From Pachyseris speciosa (taxonomy: Eukaryota; Cnidaria; Anthozoa; Scleractinia; Pachyseridae), in contig JAEMWC010000959.1 in the NCBI GenBank assembly GCA_016490735.1, positions 130,001 to 194,000 on the forward strand: 64,000 nucleotides of DNA, given 5' to 3'. Both the position numbers and the translations under genes were made by a program. Shown one piece after another: positions 34,394-44,764 of the stretch. The notes beneath the pieces were generated by a model. It searched no databases. It was not told the origin of the DNA and was given only the letters and a program-made list of their open reading frames with translations. Positions within the stretch are counted from its first letter, which is position 1, and the number at the start of each line of letters is the position of its first letter.

Positions 34394-34705
34394 AAATAGC
34401 TTATTCGCTCTCGATTTCTATGCGTGATAGCTGATTCGGGCTGCGCCCTCATCAGCTATTACGGGATAGAAATCTCGACCTCATAATCTAATTGTAAATT
34501 ATTTTATTTTTTTTGCCTTACTTTGCAAATGTATGTGTAACATAACGTTTTAAAAAGGGTACAAAAAATGATGAAGTTCGTGGAAATAAAAAAAAATCAA
34601 ATTAAGTTTCCTCTTCAGATTGAAGATTTATTTCTTGTAGACTTGGCATATATTTAGCTAATATTCTCTAATTATTTTTTCGCCTTTTTTTTTTGTTTTA
34701 CCAAG

Positions 34706-34790
34706 GTTTGGTTTACCCTGGTTTGCAAAGAGGATTATTGTTGCCAGTAATGACATAAACGAGGATACACTCCTGTCTCTTAACCAGCAA
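34706..34790 (+). CDS. NAPRT: NAPRT exon (IVASNDINE region)
   Basis: Enters in phase 2 (G completes the codon left by 33187) after TTTACCAAG. It encodes [20 protein letters not shown] and LLSLNQQ, the conserved Val-Ala-Ser-Asn-Asp-(I/L) strand of type II phosphoribosyltransferases. The donor GTTAAT is weak but leaves the phase-0 join required by 35306. Confidence 0.88.
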
Positions 34791-35305
34791 GTTAATAAAT
34801 TTCACTTGAACACAACTCCCAAAAATTGAAAAGGTACTGTGCATTATTTCTCTCTTTTTCCGAGTCCTTTCATTAGATGTTCTTGTCAACTGCCTTTAGA
34901 TTCCTTGAATGGGCTTCCCGTAATTTTACCGTAGAATCTAAGTGGTATTCAAGAGAGGATAGCGGCTTCGCTCGTCGGCAAAACTGGTGCATTTTCGAGC
35001 TTGAACAAATAAATCAGTTGATCCGTCACTAACGAAGTTTTTCAAACATTTGGGTGATGTCTCAGCTGTTACAAAGTCTCACGTAAATGGCTCGCCAATA
35101 TTTAGGCGGACAAAAGAACAAAATACAGAAACAACGGACCCCACCCCTAAAACAATAGGACTGTGGCACTATCCCCGCCAATGAAATTTAGAGCTTGTAG
35201 GAACTGCGACACTTCTCAGAAATTTTATTATTTTTATTAAAAAGTATTTACTTTACATGTAGAGGAAATAAGGGGCCAACTCCGTTGTATATATTCATTT
35301 TTCAG

Positions 35306-35386
35306 GGGCACTCTATAGATTCCTTCGGTATAGGCACTCATCTTGTTACTTGTCAAAAACAACCTGCGTTAGGCTGTGTGTTTAAG
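35306..35386 (+). CDS. NAPRT: NAPRT exon ([10 protein letters not shown] region)
   Basis: 81-nt exon between TTTTTCAG and GTGAGG, phase 0 on both sides. It encodes [20 protein letters not shown] plus ALGCVFK. The FGIGT motif binds the phosphate of the substrate in this family. Confidence 0.93.
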
Positions 35387-35862
35387 GTGAGGAAAGAAGC
35401 AATTGCATCATTTTCATTAAAACAAACAAACAAACAAAGATGGTGTTGAGAATTTAACAGCTCATCCTTAAGTAATGTCTTAACTTCGTGACTTCTCGAG
35501 AAGAACAAGACATCACGTCTTTTATACACATTTGCTGCACTTAAAACAACTTTTAAAACTGTTAAATCACAGTAATTCGATATATATTGAACTCTTAGAG
35601 CCTCTTCAGTCGTCGACTGGGGAGGCTCGAACAATTTAATAGTTTTTTAATACTGTTTTTAAGTTATTTCAAGTGCGTCGAATGTGTACAAAAGACGTGA
35701 TGTCTTGTTTTTCTCGTTATTCTGACACATTCCTAGCGTCCGAGCATTTCTCATAAATGCGTGACTTCTGTCGTGACTGCAATCAGAAATATGGCCGGCA
35801 GTCACGTGAATGAAAACCCTCTACAACGCGATCATCTGAACTGAACCAGATGTTTAGCATCC

Positions 35863-36333
35863 GCCGACCGGTTAGCTCAGTTGGTAGAGCACCGGACTAC
35901 TGTGCGGGAGGTCGCGGGTTCAAATCCCGGCCGGACCAACACTCACGGTCTTTAAATAATTCAGGAGAAAGTGCTGCCTTTGTAATTACATCTGCAAACG
36001 GTTAGACTTTCTAGTCTTCTCGGATAAGGACGATAAACCGTAGGTCCCGTCTCACAGCACTTGTTCCTAATCAGTAATCTGTGGGACGTTAAAGAACCCA
36101 CACACTGTTCGAAAAGAGTAGGGGACGCAGTTCCCGGTGTGGTGGTCTATCTCTATCTTTCATATATCTTTGACATTCATGTGTGGGTTGGGTGGGTGGG
36201 TGAGATCAAAATAATATGGACTAATAGCGGCTGCCAGAGGCGCCTTTGCAAGCTGACGTTCGATCGAACCCTATAGAAGAATTGTAAACCGCCATGAAAC
36301 TATGTGATATTTGCGGTATATAAATCCATTACC
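35863..36333 (+). mobile_element. tRNA-derived SINE, family D, ~470 bp
   Basis: Head CCGACCGGTTAGCTCAGTTGG...GGGTTCAAATCCCGG, followed by a long body (GTGCTGCCTTTGTAATTACATC, TCTTCTCGGATAAGGACG, GGGACGTTAAAGAACCCACA) and ending near TATATAAATCCATTACC. The body is of a type I associate with abundant coral repeats. It lies in a NAPRT intron. Confidence 0.75.
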
Positions 36334-36908
36334 ATTTAGCACGCAGCCAGTATAATCTTACCAGACATTATAAGACCCTGATTTTTGTTCCGGTCTGGGA
36401 TCTCAGGATTTCGGTATTCTTACTGCAAGTGAGTTACCCCGGCGGGGGTTTTTCGTTTCATGGGAAATGGGATAAACAATTAATTTTGCCGGGAAAGACC
36501 TCACAAAGCAAAATATCAAGGTTGTCGCCTTCAGGTACACGTAGGATACGTCAACCTCGTTCCTAGGGTCTCTCCTCTACTGGGAACGAGGTTGAGGATA
36601 CGTATGACGACCATCATTACAGGTGGTTTGCAGCCGATCTCTTGAGACACAGATAACAATGGTGAAACGAACAAATCCTGGTTGACGAACAAAGGAAGCC
36701 AATGAGAGATCTATCGTTTAGGTCAATCAACATGGCGTCAATGACTATAGCGGTACTGTAGAAACAAATTTCGATTCTGCGATCGCTTGCGCCTTTGTGC
36801 TCGATCGCTCAGGATCGCAGACGATTGCAGAAGCTAAATAGATTCTTATTCTATCTTCTGCGATCATCTTGATCATCCGTGTTTGTAACTGTTTTTATCT
36901 CTCCACAG

Positions 36909-37011
36909 CTCGTGGAATTAAACGGCGACGCGCGGATGAAGCTAAGCCAGGATATCGAGAAAGTTACCATACCAGGGAAGAAAGAAGCGTTCAGATTATA
37001 TGGTGGAGACG
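36909..37011 (+). CDS. NAPRT: NAPRT exon (LVELNGDARMKLS region)
   Basis: Bounded by CTCTCCACAG and GTGAGA; phase 0 in, 1 out. It encodes LVELNGDARMKLSQDIEK, then TIPGKKEAFRLYGGD, matching the 'K.(S)...K.T.PG.K...RL' block of NAPRT. Confidence 0.95.
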
Positions 37012-38168
37012 GTGAGAGCTTCATTGTAGTTATAGCGCATTTGAATAAAGCGCAGATCCAACCAAGTTGTGCGCACGCGCTCTTTGATATTTTAAGGGGG
37101 CTATATACCTGAATGTGTATGAAACAAGAAGTGATTTGATGAAGAAATTAAAAAGGGAAAAGAACACATACATAAACACCCAGACTGTCCATTACAACGC
37201 GTGGGTACGTCAGGTTGAGGACGGAGTTTTTAGTGTTCGTCCATTAACTGTTGTCCACCAGATTTACTTTGTAATCACCTTAAAATCTTCAATTTTCTCA
37301 CCTTCCCTTAAAATCGCTCTCCCCTCCCCCCTTTTCTTCATCATAAACACTCTAAGATTTACCCCAAAATTCTGAGATATTTGTGGGGTTATGTGCTGCA
37401 AACCTATAGTGGCTTTTTTTGATTGCATGAAATCTTGAGAAGATAATCAGGACAAAAGGTCAAAAAGTGACAAAAACTTAATCACCCCCACCATATAGGG
37501 CATGTGAATAGCACGGTAGTCCTCGTTTAGAAGGGAGGTCATTTGGCGAAACGAGGTGGTTTGAAAGGCAACGCTCCTAGCTTCTTATAGGTGCGATACT
37601 TAGAGAAGGAATCCATATCAACACGTTTATGACTGAGCGACAGCTCGAAAGATGAAAGAGCTTGAGAGTGGGGGTAGTTATTATTGGAATTTTCGGCTTG
37701 GATGGATTACATATTGACAGGAGCCCATGACTAGGAGCGTACAACTGCCATACTAAGCCTATATCACGGCATTTTTACAGACCGATCTATTGTTAGACTA
37801 TCTTTTTCCGCCATAAAGGGCAACGAGGATGGCAACGGGAACGAGAGCAACACGAAACAAAAGGTTTAATGAGCGAAAACAGAGACCCTGCACGTGCAGA
37901 TACTTGTAATGTCACCAGGGCTCCTGTGGGAGTCTGATATTCGCGGGAAAATCAATCTAAAAATAAATTGGTCTGTGAAAACGCCGTAACAGGAATATAG
38001 GGCAGCTGTACGCTCCTGGTGACGGGCTTCTGATATTGACATATCCCGTACTGTAACGTGTTTTATGTAATTTAACGAACGAAATTAAGACATTTTATTT
38101 TTTCATTCGTTCACTCCTTCGTTCGTTCATTTGTGATATATACTTGTCATCTCCTCTGTATTGTCCAG

Positions 38169-38326
38169 TTCGTGCGCTTCTTGATCTTATGCAGAGATGT
38201 GAAGAGCCTCCTCCTTCTCCTGGCAAGCGCGTGTTATGCCGACATCCGTTTGATGAGGCCAAGCGAGCGTATGTCTGCCCATCACAAGTAGAACCACTGT
38301 ATCATGTTTACTGGAAGGATGGCAAG
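38169..38326 (+). CDS. NAPRT: NAPRT exon (LLDLMQ...PSQVEPL region)
   Basis: Follows TATTGTCCAG and precedes GTATGC; phase 1 in, 0 out. It encodes [20 protein letters not shown] and later [18 protein letters not shown], as in the C-terminal domain of animal NAPRT. Confidence 0.95.
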
Positions 38327-38769
38327 GTATGCAAGGGGCGAGATAATTGAGGACGCATTTTTTTTTATTCACAATTCTGGAATGAGAATGGCCAGAATGT
38401 AAAATGCGCGTGTTTTTCTATTCCGCATTCCTATTCCGGAACGGACAGAACGCCATTCCATCCATTCTGAACAGATTGAACAGATGAATGTTGCGAATGA
38501 AAATTTAATGCATTCCGTACCAACTTTTATCCGCGGTCAATTTCAAAAATAAGAAAAGTTCTCTGAAGATACGGTTCTTACTTTGACTGCTCAAACATGA
38601 TAAATTTTCCGTGAGACTGGGTTTACTCAACAGTTGTACGATTTACCAAAAAGACTTGAACCCTTTTTGGAGTGAAGTATGCGGACACTGGTCGGCGCTT
38701 TCAAGACGAAAGGTGAATCGACGTTTTTCGATACGTGACAACAGGCATCATTCATCGGTTCGTGTCTGT

Positions 38770-39236
38770 TTCTTTGCAGTGTATATCCATAGACCCCTAT
38801 CAACATTAATTTTAGTATATACCACACAAGTGAATAGTGCTTTTCGCGCGCTCTGATTGGTTTACTCGGAGGTGATTAGCAAGTACTATTCACCTCCGAG
38901 CAGCCGGCCCGATATGTTAAAATTTACAACCGCTTGTCGGTATGTTGTCACACATAAAAGTATTGTTTTTGTCCGCTAATTATCCAGCTTCGCGGCTTGG
39001 TAAATATCCACCACTATTCACCTCCACTTCGGTGAATAATTGTTAAATATCCCTTGAAAATTAAATTGCTTTACAGCTCAACCACTTATAGCTTACAATT
39101 ATAACACTTGTAAAAAAATATTTAAAAAAGAAAAAAAAAAAAAGAAACAAGAGGTGCCAATAGCGGAACGTGAACCCGGAACATCCGCGTCTCAAGGTAT
39201 GACTATGACCGCTTGGCCAAGGCGATTCCGCATAGT
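38770..39236 (-). mobile_element. class-II tRNA-like repeat, family C, split by a MITE
   Basis: Same repeat as 25880-26115, but interrupted from about 38815 to 39047 by a palindromic MITE (GTGAATAGT... and ACTATTCACCTCCGAG, with GAATAATTGTTAAATAT at the right end). Near 25935 the host repeat has no such insert, so the empty site is visible in the same window. Confidence 0.65.
38815..39047. mobile_element. palindromic MITE inserted in repeat family C
   Basis: GTGAATAGTGCTTTTCGC... and AGTACTATTCACCTCCGAGC form internal inverted pairs. The outer limits are set by comparison with the uninterrupted repeat near 25935. Confidence 0.55.
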
Positions 39237-40391
39237 TAATCAGGTAAAAATAGTTTACTTATTCCACCGAAAATAACCATCATTAGTTAGTGCTTGCGCA
39301 GAAACGTCGGAAGTGAGCTTTTTTCAGTTTTTCTTTGGCTACTCAGTCTGGCGATAATATCTATAATATGGCTACAAGAAACGTCTACAACTCCACTCAC
39401 TCCTCTACAATTGTCACGTGCAAATGCCCCGAAATTTGGCTTTTGAGTGCGCAGGATACTTGAAGTCACGATAAAAATAAAGATAAATACTATTTCATCA
39501 TGACATACTCTAGATATATACCAATGATATCTACAGCTCAAAATCCATTAATAGAGGGTTTTCACGTGACGTCATAAAACACAAAATTCAAAAGTAAACA
39601 GACTTTTGCATTTTTATCTTCATTACGTAAAAGACATTTTAGAAAAGAATCTGCTTGCATGTTTTCAGCTCGTTAGCTTGCTTTGTTTTGAAAATAGAGC
39701 AATTTGAATTTAGAGTTTTTCACAGTGTGTGACATAAAGATGTCTGCTCACAAGCATGTCACTAACATGAAAACATCTATTCACCGTGTGTTTTTGAGGT
39801 TTGAAAAGCCAAGATGGTAAGAGAAGCGTCTATGTAAATATTTAAAACCTCAACAGAGAGAACAAAGCCTTTGAGATAGCTAAAGTAAAAAACATATGTT
39901 TTAACTCGTTTCCGGCCGCCATCTTGGCGTCCCTCAGAGGGACGCCAAGATGGCGTTTCCATACAAAACACTATCATTTTGAGTGGTACGTGTTCAAGAA
40001 TAACACGAGTACGGTATATCGCACGGCCCTGAGACTTTGGCATGTTAAGTTATTACACCTCTATAATATCAAAATTTCGACCTCTATTGAATGGTTGTTG
40101 ATTTTATTTTTTTACTTGCGTAACTGAAAACGCACGTCTCACGTACTACGGTTGGGTTGCCTGTGCCGATTCAGTCTTGCTTTAAATGCAGAATCCTAGA
40201 AGTGCAAGAGGTGATCTTCTTCGCGCGATTCATTTAATCTTAGCACTAGGGTTTACGCTACTATGCTAACTGGGAAAAGGTCCTTCATTGACAGGCACTT
40301 AAACAACGCCAGCGGAATGGCGTCAACAATGAAAGAGAAGACAGGGGTAAACTAATGTTGGCCATGTTTTGGTTTGTGTTCGTATTAATAG

Positions 40392-40499
40392 ATTTCCAGT
40401 CCTCTGCCCCCGTTAAAGGAAATTCAAGACCGAGTTAAGAATTCTCTGAAGATGTTTAGGCAAGATCATCTCAGGGGTTTGAATCCCACTCCATACAAG
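40392..40499 (+). CDS. NAPRT: NAPRT exon (PLPPLKEIQDRV region)
   Basis: I chose the acceptor ATTAATAG at 40391 over the downstream TTTCCAG because only the former keeps frame with 38326. It encodes ISSPLPPLKEIQDRVKNSLK and HLRGLNPTPYK; phase 0 out before GTATTG. It corresponds to the C-terminal helix of NAPRT. Confidence 0.9.
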
Positions 40500-40768
40500 G
40501 TATTGTTACCTTAAGATGGCTGACACCGGTTTGTAACTCTTTCTAGCGCGTGGACTTTGATGGTTCGATATTATCAGTCAATCAGTTGATATCAGAACTC
40601 AATGGAAATGTTTTAAAGGTAAACTTTACACTCAAGGTAAAGTCAAGTCCAAGTCAAAAGTTAAGGGTTTTGGGAATATCTTTATTGAACAGTGATTAAA
40701 CTAAAATTAGAAATACTTTGATTTGTTTAGGGATTTAAGAGAGGCCACGACCTTAAGATGACTGTTTA

Positions 40769-40953
40769 ACAAATGGTAAACGGATCGGCGTGCACTATTG
40801 AGTTATGGTGCACGCGGGGGGTTGCTAAGCACGAGAGAAGCGTAAGAGTCGCTCGAGGCGTAGCCGAGAGCGACTCTAGCTTCTTGAGTGCTTAGCATAC
40901 CTCCCAAGTGCATCCATAACTCAATAGTGCACGCTGATACGTTTACCATTTGT
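40769..40953. mobile_element. 185-bp near-perfect palindrome (foldback)
   Basis: ACAAATGGTAAACG at the left is exactly inverted at 40940-40953. Pairing continues through GCGTGCACTATTGAGTTATG and TGCTAAGCAC, to a centre around GCGACTC/GAGTCGC near 40850. Each arm is about 85 bp. Confidence 0.8.
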
Positions 40954-41246
40954 TTTATAACATAACATAAGCATCGTAGAGAAAGCAAAGTCCCATTTTA
41001 TTGCACTAAGTAACATGACCAAGAAAAATAGGCGCGCGAAACTTCATTCACAGAAATTGCAACGGCTTAATACTTCGGCAGACACTATGACGATTGAAAC
41101 GATACAAATTTCGTAAAATTTAGCCCAACAAAAGCGAAATTTTAGTTTATAAACAGCGCACACGTCAACAGCGTTCACCCATGGGCAAATAGTAAATGGT
41201 TAATTGACCAATCAGAGCGCGCGCTTTTTTTAGTTATGTTATAAAA
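40953..41246. mobile_element. 294-bp element with 14-bp perfect TIRs
   Basis: TTTTATAACATAAC at 40953-40966 is exactly inverted at 41233-41246. It abuts the palindrome 40769-40953 with no gap, so the two may form one compound MITE. Confidence 0.65.
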
Positions 41247-41420
41247 ATAATTTGGAGACATTTGCCGTACTTTTTTTCCAACAAGTTTATTTCTATCATA
41301 GAATAAATCTAACAATATTAGAAACCAGCAAACAGCTTTAGCTAATCGAAGTGAGTTGCAAAATTTAAAGATAAATAACGTGAATTGTAGCATTACTGTT
41401 ATTATATATTTGTCTTGCAG

Positions 41421-41498
41421 GTTTCGTTAAGTGACAATTTATACACATTCATGCATCAGGTTTGGCTCAACCATGCTCCTATTGGAGAGCTGTTCTAA
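41421..41498 (+). CDS. NAPRT: NAPRT terminal exon
   Basis: After TGTCTTGCAG, in phase 0. It encodes [20 protein letters not shown], then IGELF and TAA. The 'Y.V.LS..L' pattern at the PYK|VSL join matches the NAPRT C-terminus. No canonical AATAAA lies close downstream. Confidence 0.9.
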   Translation, partial: VSLSDNLYTFMHQVWLNHAPIGELF

Positions 41499-41787
41499 AG
41501 GACAGCAAGAAGTGTTTCATCATCTGATACCCAGGTTTCATCTCAAGTTACTCTGAAGTCGGCCCCGCGATACTCCTGATATCATTCTTGTTTATAATGA
41601 CGTGTTAGTGACGTCAGTAGGCTTAATTTAAGTCACGCTAGTATAGCGTTCCTTTGATCAACCTAAGGGAGACATTATCGTGAAGTTTTGGCTTTGCTTC
41701 ATAAAATCTGACTTCCAATCCATACGAAGGATACAAGGAAGAAATAATCATAAATTTCATAGTTTTGCTAAGGTTATTTTTTGATCC

Positions 41788-42182
41788 ATTCCCCGAATAC
41801 GGGGAGTACGGGGAGGCTCTTTCCCGAGGTCCGACCCCTTACCCTTTTATATACCATTTTTGACAGAAAAGGTACCCATTTTCTATACCTTCCATTGACA
41901 AATGGTACCCCTTTCATATAACTAAGACAGGAAGTTTTCTTGTCATTTTCATGTAGCGTTGAATAAATCAAAACAGTACAGTCCAAGGTATGTGTGTTCG
42001 AAATATTTTAATGAAAGGCCCTTTTAAATACCTAAATGACAGATTTACCTACCCTTTCATATACTTCGACAGGTGAAATCCCTATCCTTTCATATACCTG
42101 AAGCGTGAAAAAGGTACTCCTTTCGGGCGGAGCCTCCCCGTATAGGCCATTTTAGGGAGTACCACCCCCTACCCCGGGGAAT
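41788..42182. mobile_element. MITE with CCCCG-rich inverted ends
   Basis: ATTCCCCG and TACGGGGAGGCTC at the left have inverse partners GAGCCTCCCCGTA and CGGGGAAT at the right. The interior has repeated CCCTTTCATATACCT words. Confidence 0.65.
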
Positions 42183-42189
42183 CAGTTCG

Positions 42190-43098
42190 CGCACCAGTTC
42201 AAGCCCTACTCAACACAATTCCCTCCGACACAAAACATATTTTCACCTCGAAACAGCACAGCAAAGCTTTCAACCTGTAGCCTGAGCCGAGCTTCACTCA
42301 CTGATGACAAACCTCCGTTTCGCTCGCCGACTCGTTAATGGCAGTTCCGATGCCCAGAAACTTAAATAATCGCCATATAAGTAACCTTATTCGTGAGCCT
42401 GTAGAAGTTTGCACCACTAGAAACTGTGAGAATTTCTGAGCGATTCCTAGAATAACAATAAAATGATTTAATTACCTTTAAGTGAGGTAATACAAGGCAT
42501 AACTTATTGCTGTCGTATTGAAAGAAACATTAGACACTGAAAATAGTAGGGTAGTGAGGCTGCCGAATTTTACTGTGCTACTTTGTAAGAGCTGAAAATG
42601 TCCAGTGAAGAAGATCAAACGGTGGGGTCTGAAACCGAGAACACTCTCTTACAGTTTCGCCCCAGAGCACTCCGAGACTCGTAGCCGGAAGAGCCTTGGT
42701 ACGAGGAAACATTCATCATGCCAAGGCACTGCCAACTTTTAACTGCGGTTAATTTGAAAAATAAGAAAAGTTCTCTAAAGATACGGTTCTTACTTTGACA
42801 GCTCAAACATGGTAAGATTTCCGTGAGAATGGGTTTACTAAACAGTTCTACGGTTAACCTTCAGTCTTTTTGGAGTGAAGTATGTGGATACTGGTCGGCG
42901 ATGTGTCTGCTTGAATTCTGGAACTATTAAGTAAACTAAGAATCGCAACAAGCTCATCAACTTATAAGACGCGCATCAAAACCCTTATCGTTAACGTACT
43001 TTTCATATTTTCACCGTTTGATCGCACTGAATGCAAGCTAACAGCAGGGGCATCCAACGACAAGTTTCGGTAGATATCTGTCTGGTGGGAGGTAGTTC
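42190..43098. other. no gene recognised
   Basis: No splice-bounded exon. Text around 42720-42910 ('AAAATAAGAAAAGTTCTCT...', 'GGAGTGAAGTATG') also occurs at 38540-38700, so part is a dispersed repeat. Confidence 0.4.
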
Positions 43099-43463
43099 GC
43101 CTTAAGCCTTGGCCAAACGGACTCGCAAGTAGTCGCAAGTAGCCGCAAAAGTTGAACTTGCGTACAGACTTGCGTAAGGTGGCCAAACGGACTCGCAAGT
43201 TTCCTCACAAGTACACGCAAGCCGCAAAAACCCATTTCAATAGGTTGCTATAACAACTAATGGACGTCACTCAACTTGCGTTGACTTGGGTTGGGTGGCC
43301 AAACGATGAAAAACTTGCGTGAACTTGCGTGCAAATTTGATCTCGATCAAAGTGAACGCAAGTCAACGCAAACGCACGCAAGTCCTGGCCAAACGGAGTC
43401 GCAAGTAGACCCAAGTTTTCAACTTGCATCTACTTGCGACTCCGTTTGGCCATGGCTTTAGGC
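43099..43463. mobile_element. MITE built from CGCAAGT decamers
   Basis: Terminal 34-bp inverted repeats containing GGCCAAACGGACTCGCAAGT (left) and ACTTGCGACTCCGTTTGGCC (right). Inside, (A)CTTGCG/CGCAAGT words occur more than ten times on both strands. Confidence 0.8.
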
Positions 43464-43469
43464 TTTCGG

Positions 43470-44310
43470 CGTCGATTAAAGAGTGCACTCGGATTTTCCT
43501 AATTGAAACGTGGCCTAAAAGATTCGCAATGGGGAAATCATAGCCCCTGAGGTTTTCGAAAAGGCCGTAATTGATGTTTTTGGCAGTCAAAAATGTCAGC
43601 TAGCATTTTTGGTATTAAAATATTTCCCTAGAAAGTTCGTGGTAAGTTCCCCAACATTTTCGGGCAATTAAAATTTCTGCTAAGGAATCCGAATAGGTCA
43701 TATTCTTCTAGCGAACGAACACATCACTTTAAATAGACTTCAAACACCTTAAGGTACTTAAAAAAGCCTTTCTACAGCTTTTGGTTGCTTTACCTCGTTG
43801 CGTGCCTCTGTAACAGGTTTGAGGGCCCTATGAAGGTAATTCGTCAGGAACGCAAAATCGCGTAATCACCAGATATGGGGGTTGGATTTACATTTAGCAT
43901 GAGGATCAGAATTACGTTTTAAGCCAGAATAAGGATTAGGGTTTGGATTTTGCTATGGTTAGCATTCCTTGTAGGCATAGAGGTAATTGTGTAGAATGGT
44001 CCCACCCAATGCTTGGAGTCGAAACAACCAAGTGACAGCAGCTGTAACTGCTTTACATTTATCAGCCGTTCAAAGTGGTATTATTTTCTCTGTAAAAAAC
44101 AAACAAACAAACAAACAAACAAAACAAAACACAACCAAAAAAAAAACAAGAAGAAGACACTTGGAAAAGATGGGTTTTTCTACTGGAGTTGTTACCTTGT
44201 AGGGGCTAAAGATAATTCACACCGCTTCCGCAGCACGAGAGTCCGGTAGCTTGGTCTGACACCTTTACAAAACTTAGGACAAATTTTCAATCGCATGGTA
44301 ATGGGGACAC
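43470..44310. other. no gene recognised
   Basis: Contains an (AAAC)n run at about 44098-44127. No supported exon. Confidence 0.4.
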
Positions 44311-44316
44311 CGCGCC

Positions 44317-44381
44317 CCTTCCCTTCTCTTCCCCTCATCCTCCCCCCCTCCCCCTTCACCTCCCCCTGCCCCTGCCTTCCC
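44317..44381. repeat. polypyrimidine tract
   Basis: C/T-only or nearly so for about 60 bp (CCTTCCC, CCCCCTC words). Long purine/pyrimidine asymmetry can form triplex DNA. It lies 3' of the NACHT-LRR gene. Confidence 0.8.
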
Positions 44382-44638
44382 ACGAACCGGGTCAATCTCC
44401 AAGTGGTGAAAAGAAAAAATACTCTCTGGAACACGTGCACACGGGAAAAAAGATGCGGGGTCCTGGGTAGAGCTTAACGATAATGACTCTGTGATAAACA
44501 AGCAGTGGTTCTTATATAATAACTAATATCCATGGCATCGACAGCGGTCCTTTCCACCTTCGGTTACACTTGTAATCTACAGTTCACAAAAGCTTGCAAC
44601 ACAATTTGAATAAAACTATCAAGTTCATGTAGATATAC

Positions 44639-44644
44639 TTTATT
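44639..44644 (-). promoter_or_regulatory. polyadenylation signal of the NACHT-LRR gene
   Basis: AATAAA on the minus strand, about 120 nt past the stop codon at 44765-44767. Confidence 0.6.
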
Positions 44645-44764
44645 TGAACAAAATATATAACATGTCTTGCAATAGAAAGTTATTACGTCTTCTGTTGCCT
44701 AACTTAGACGGCATGCTGCTCGATACTCTCCTAATCAGTTTAAATACAATGTTCTGAGGTCAAC

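Noticed and set aside
35863..35939. Possible tRNA gene
   Set aside because: Acceptor pairing is poor and a ~400-bp repeat body is attached; read as SINE family D.
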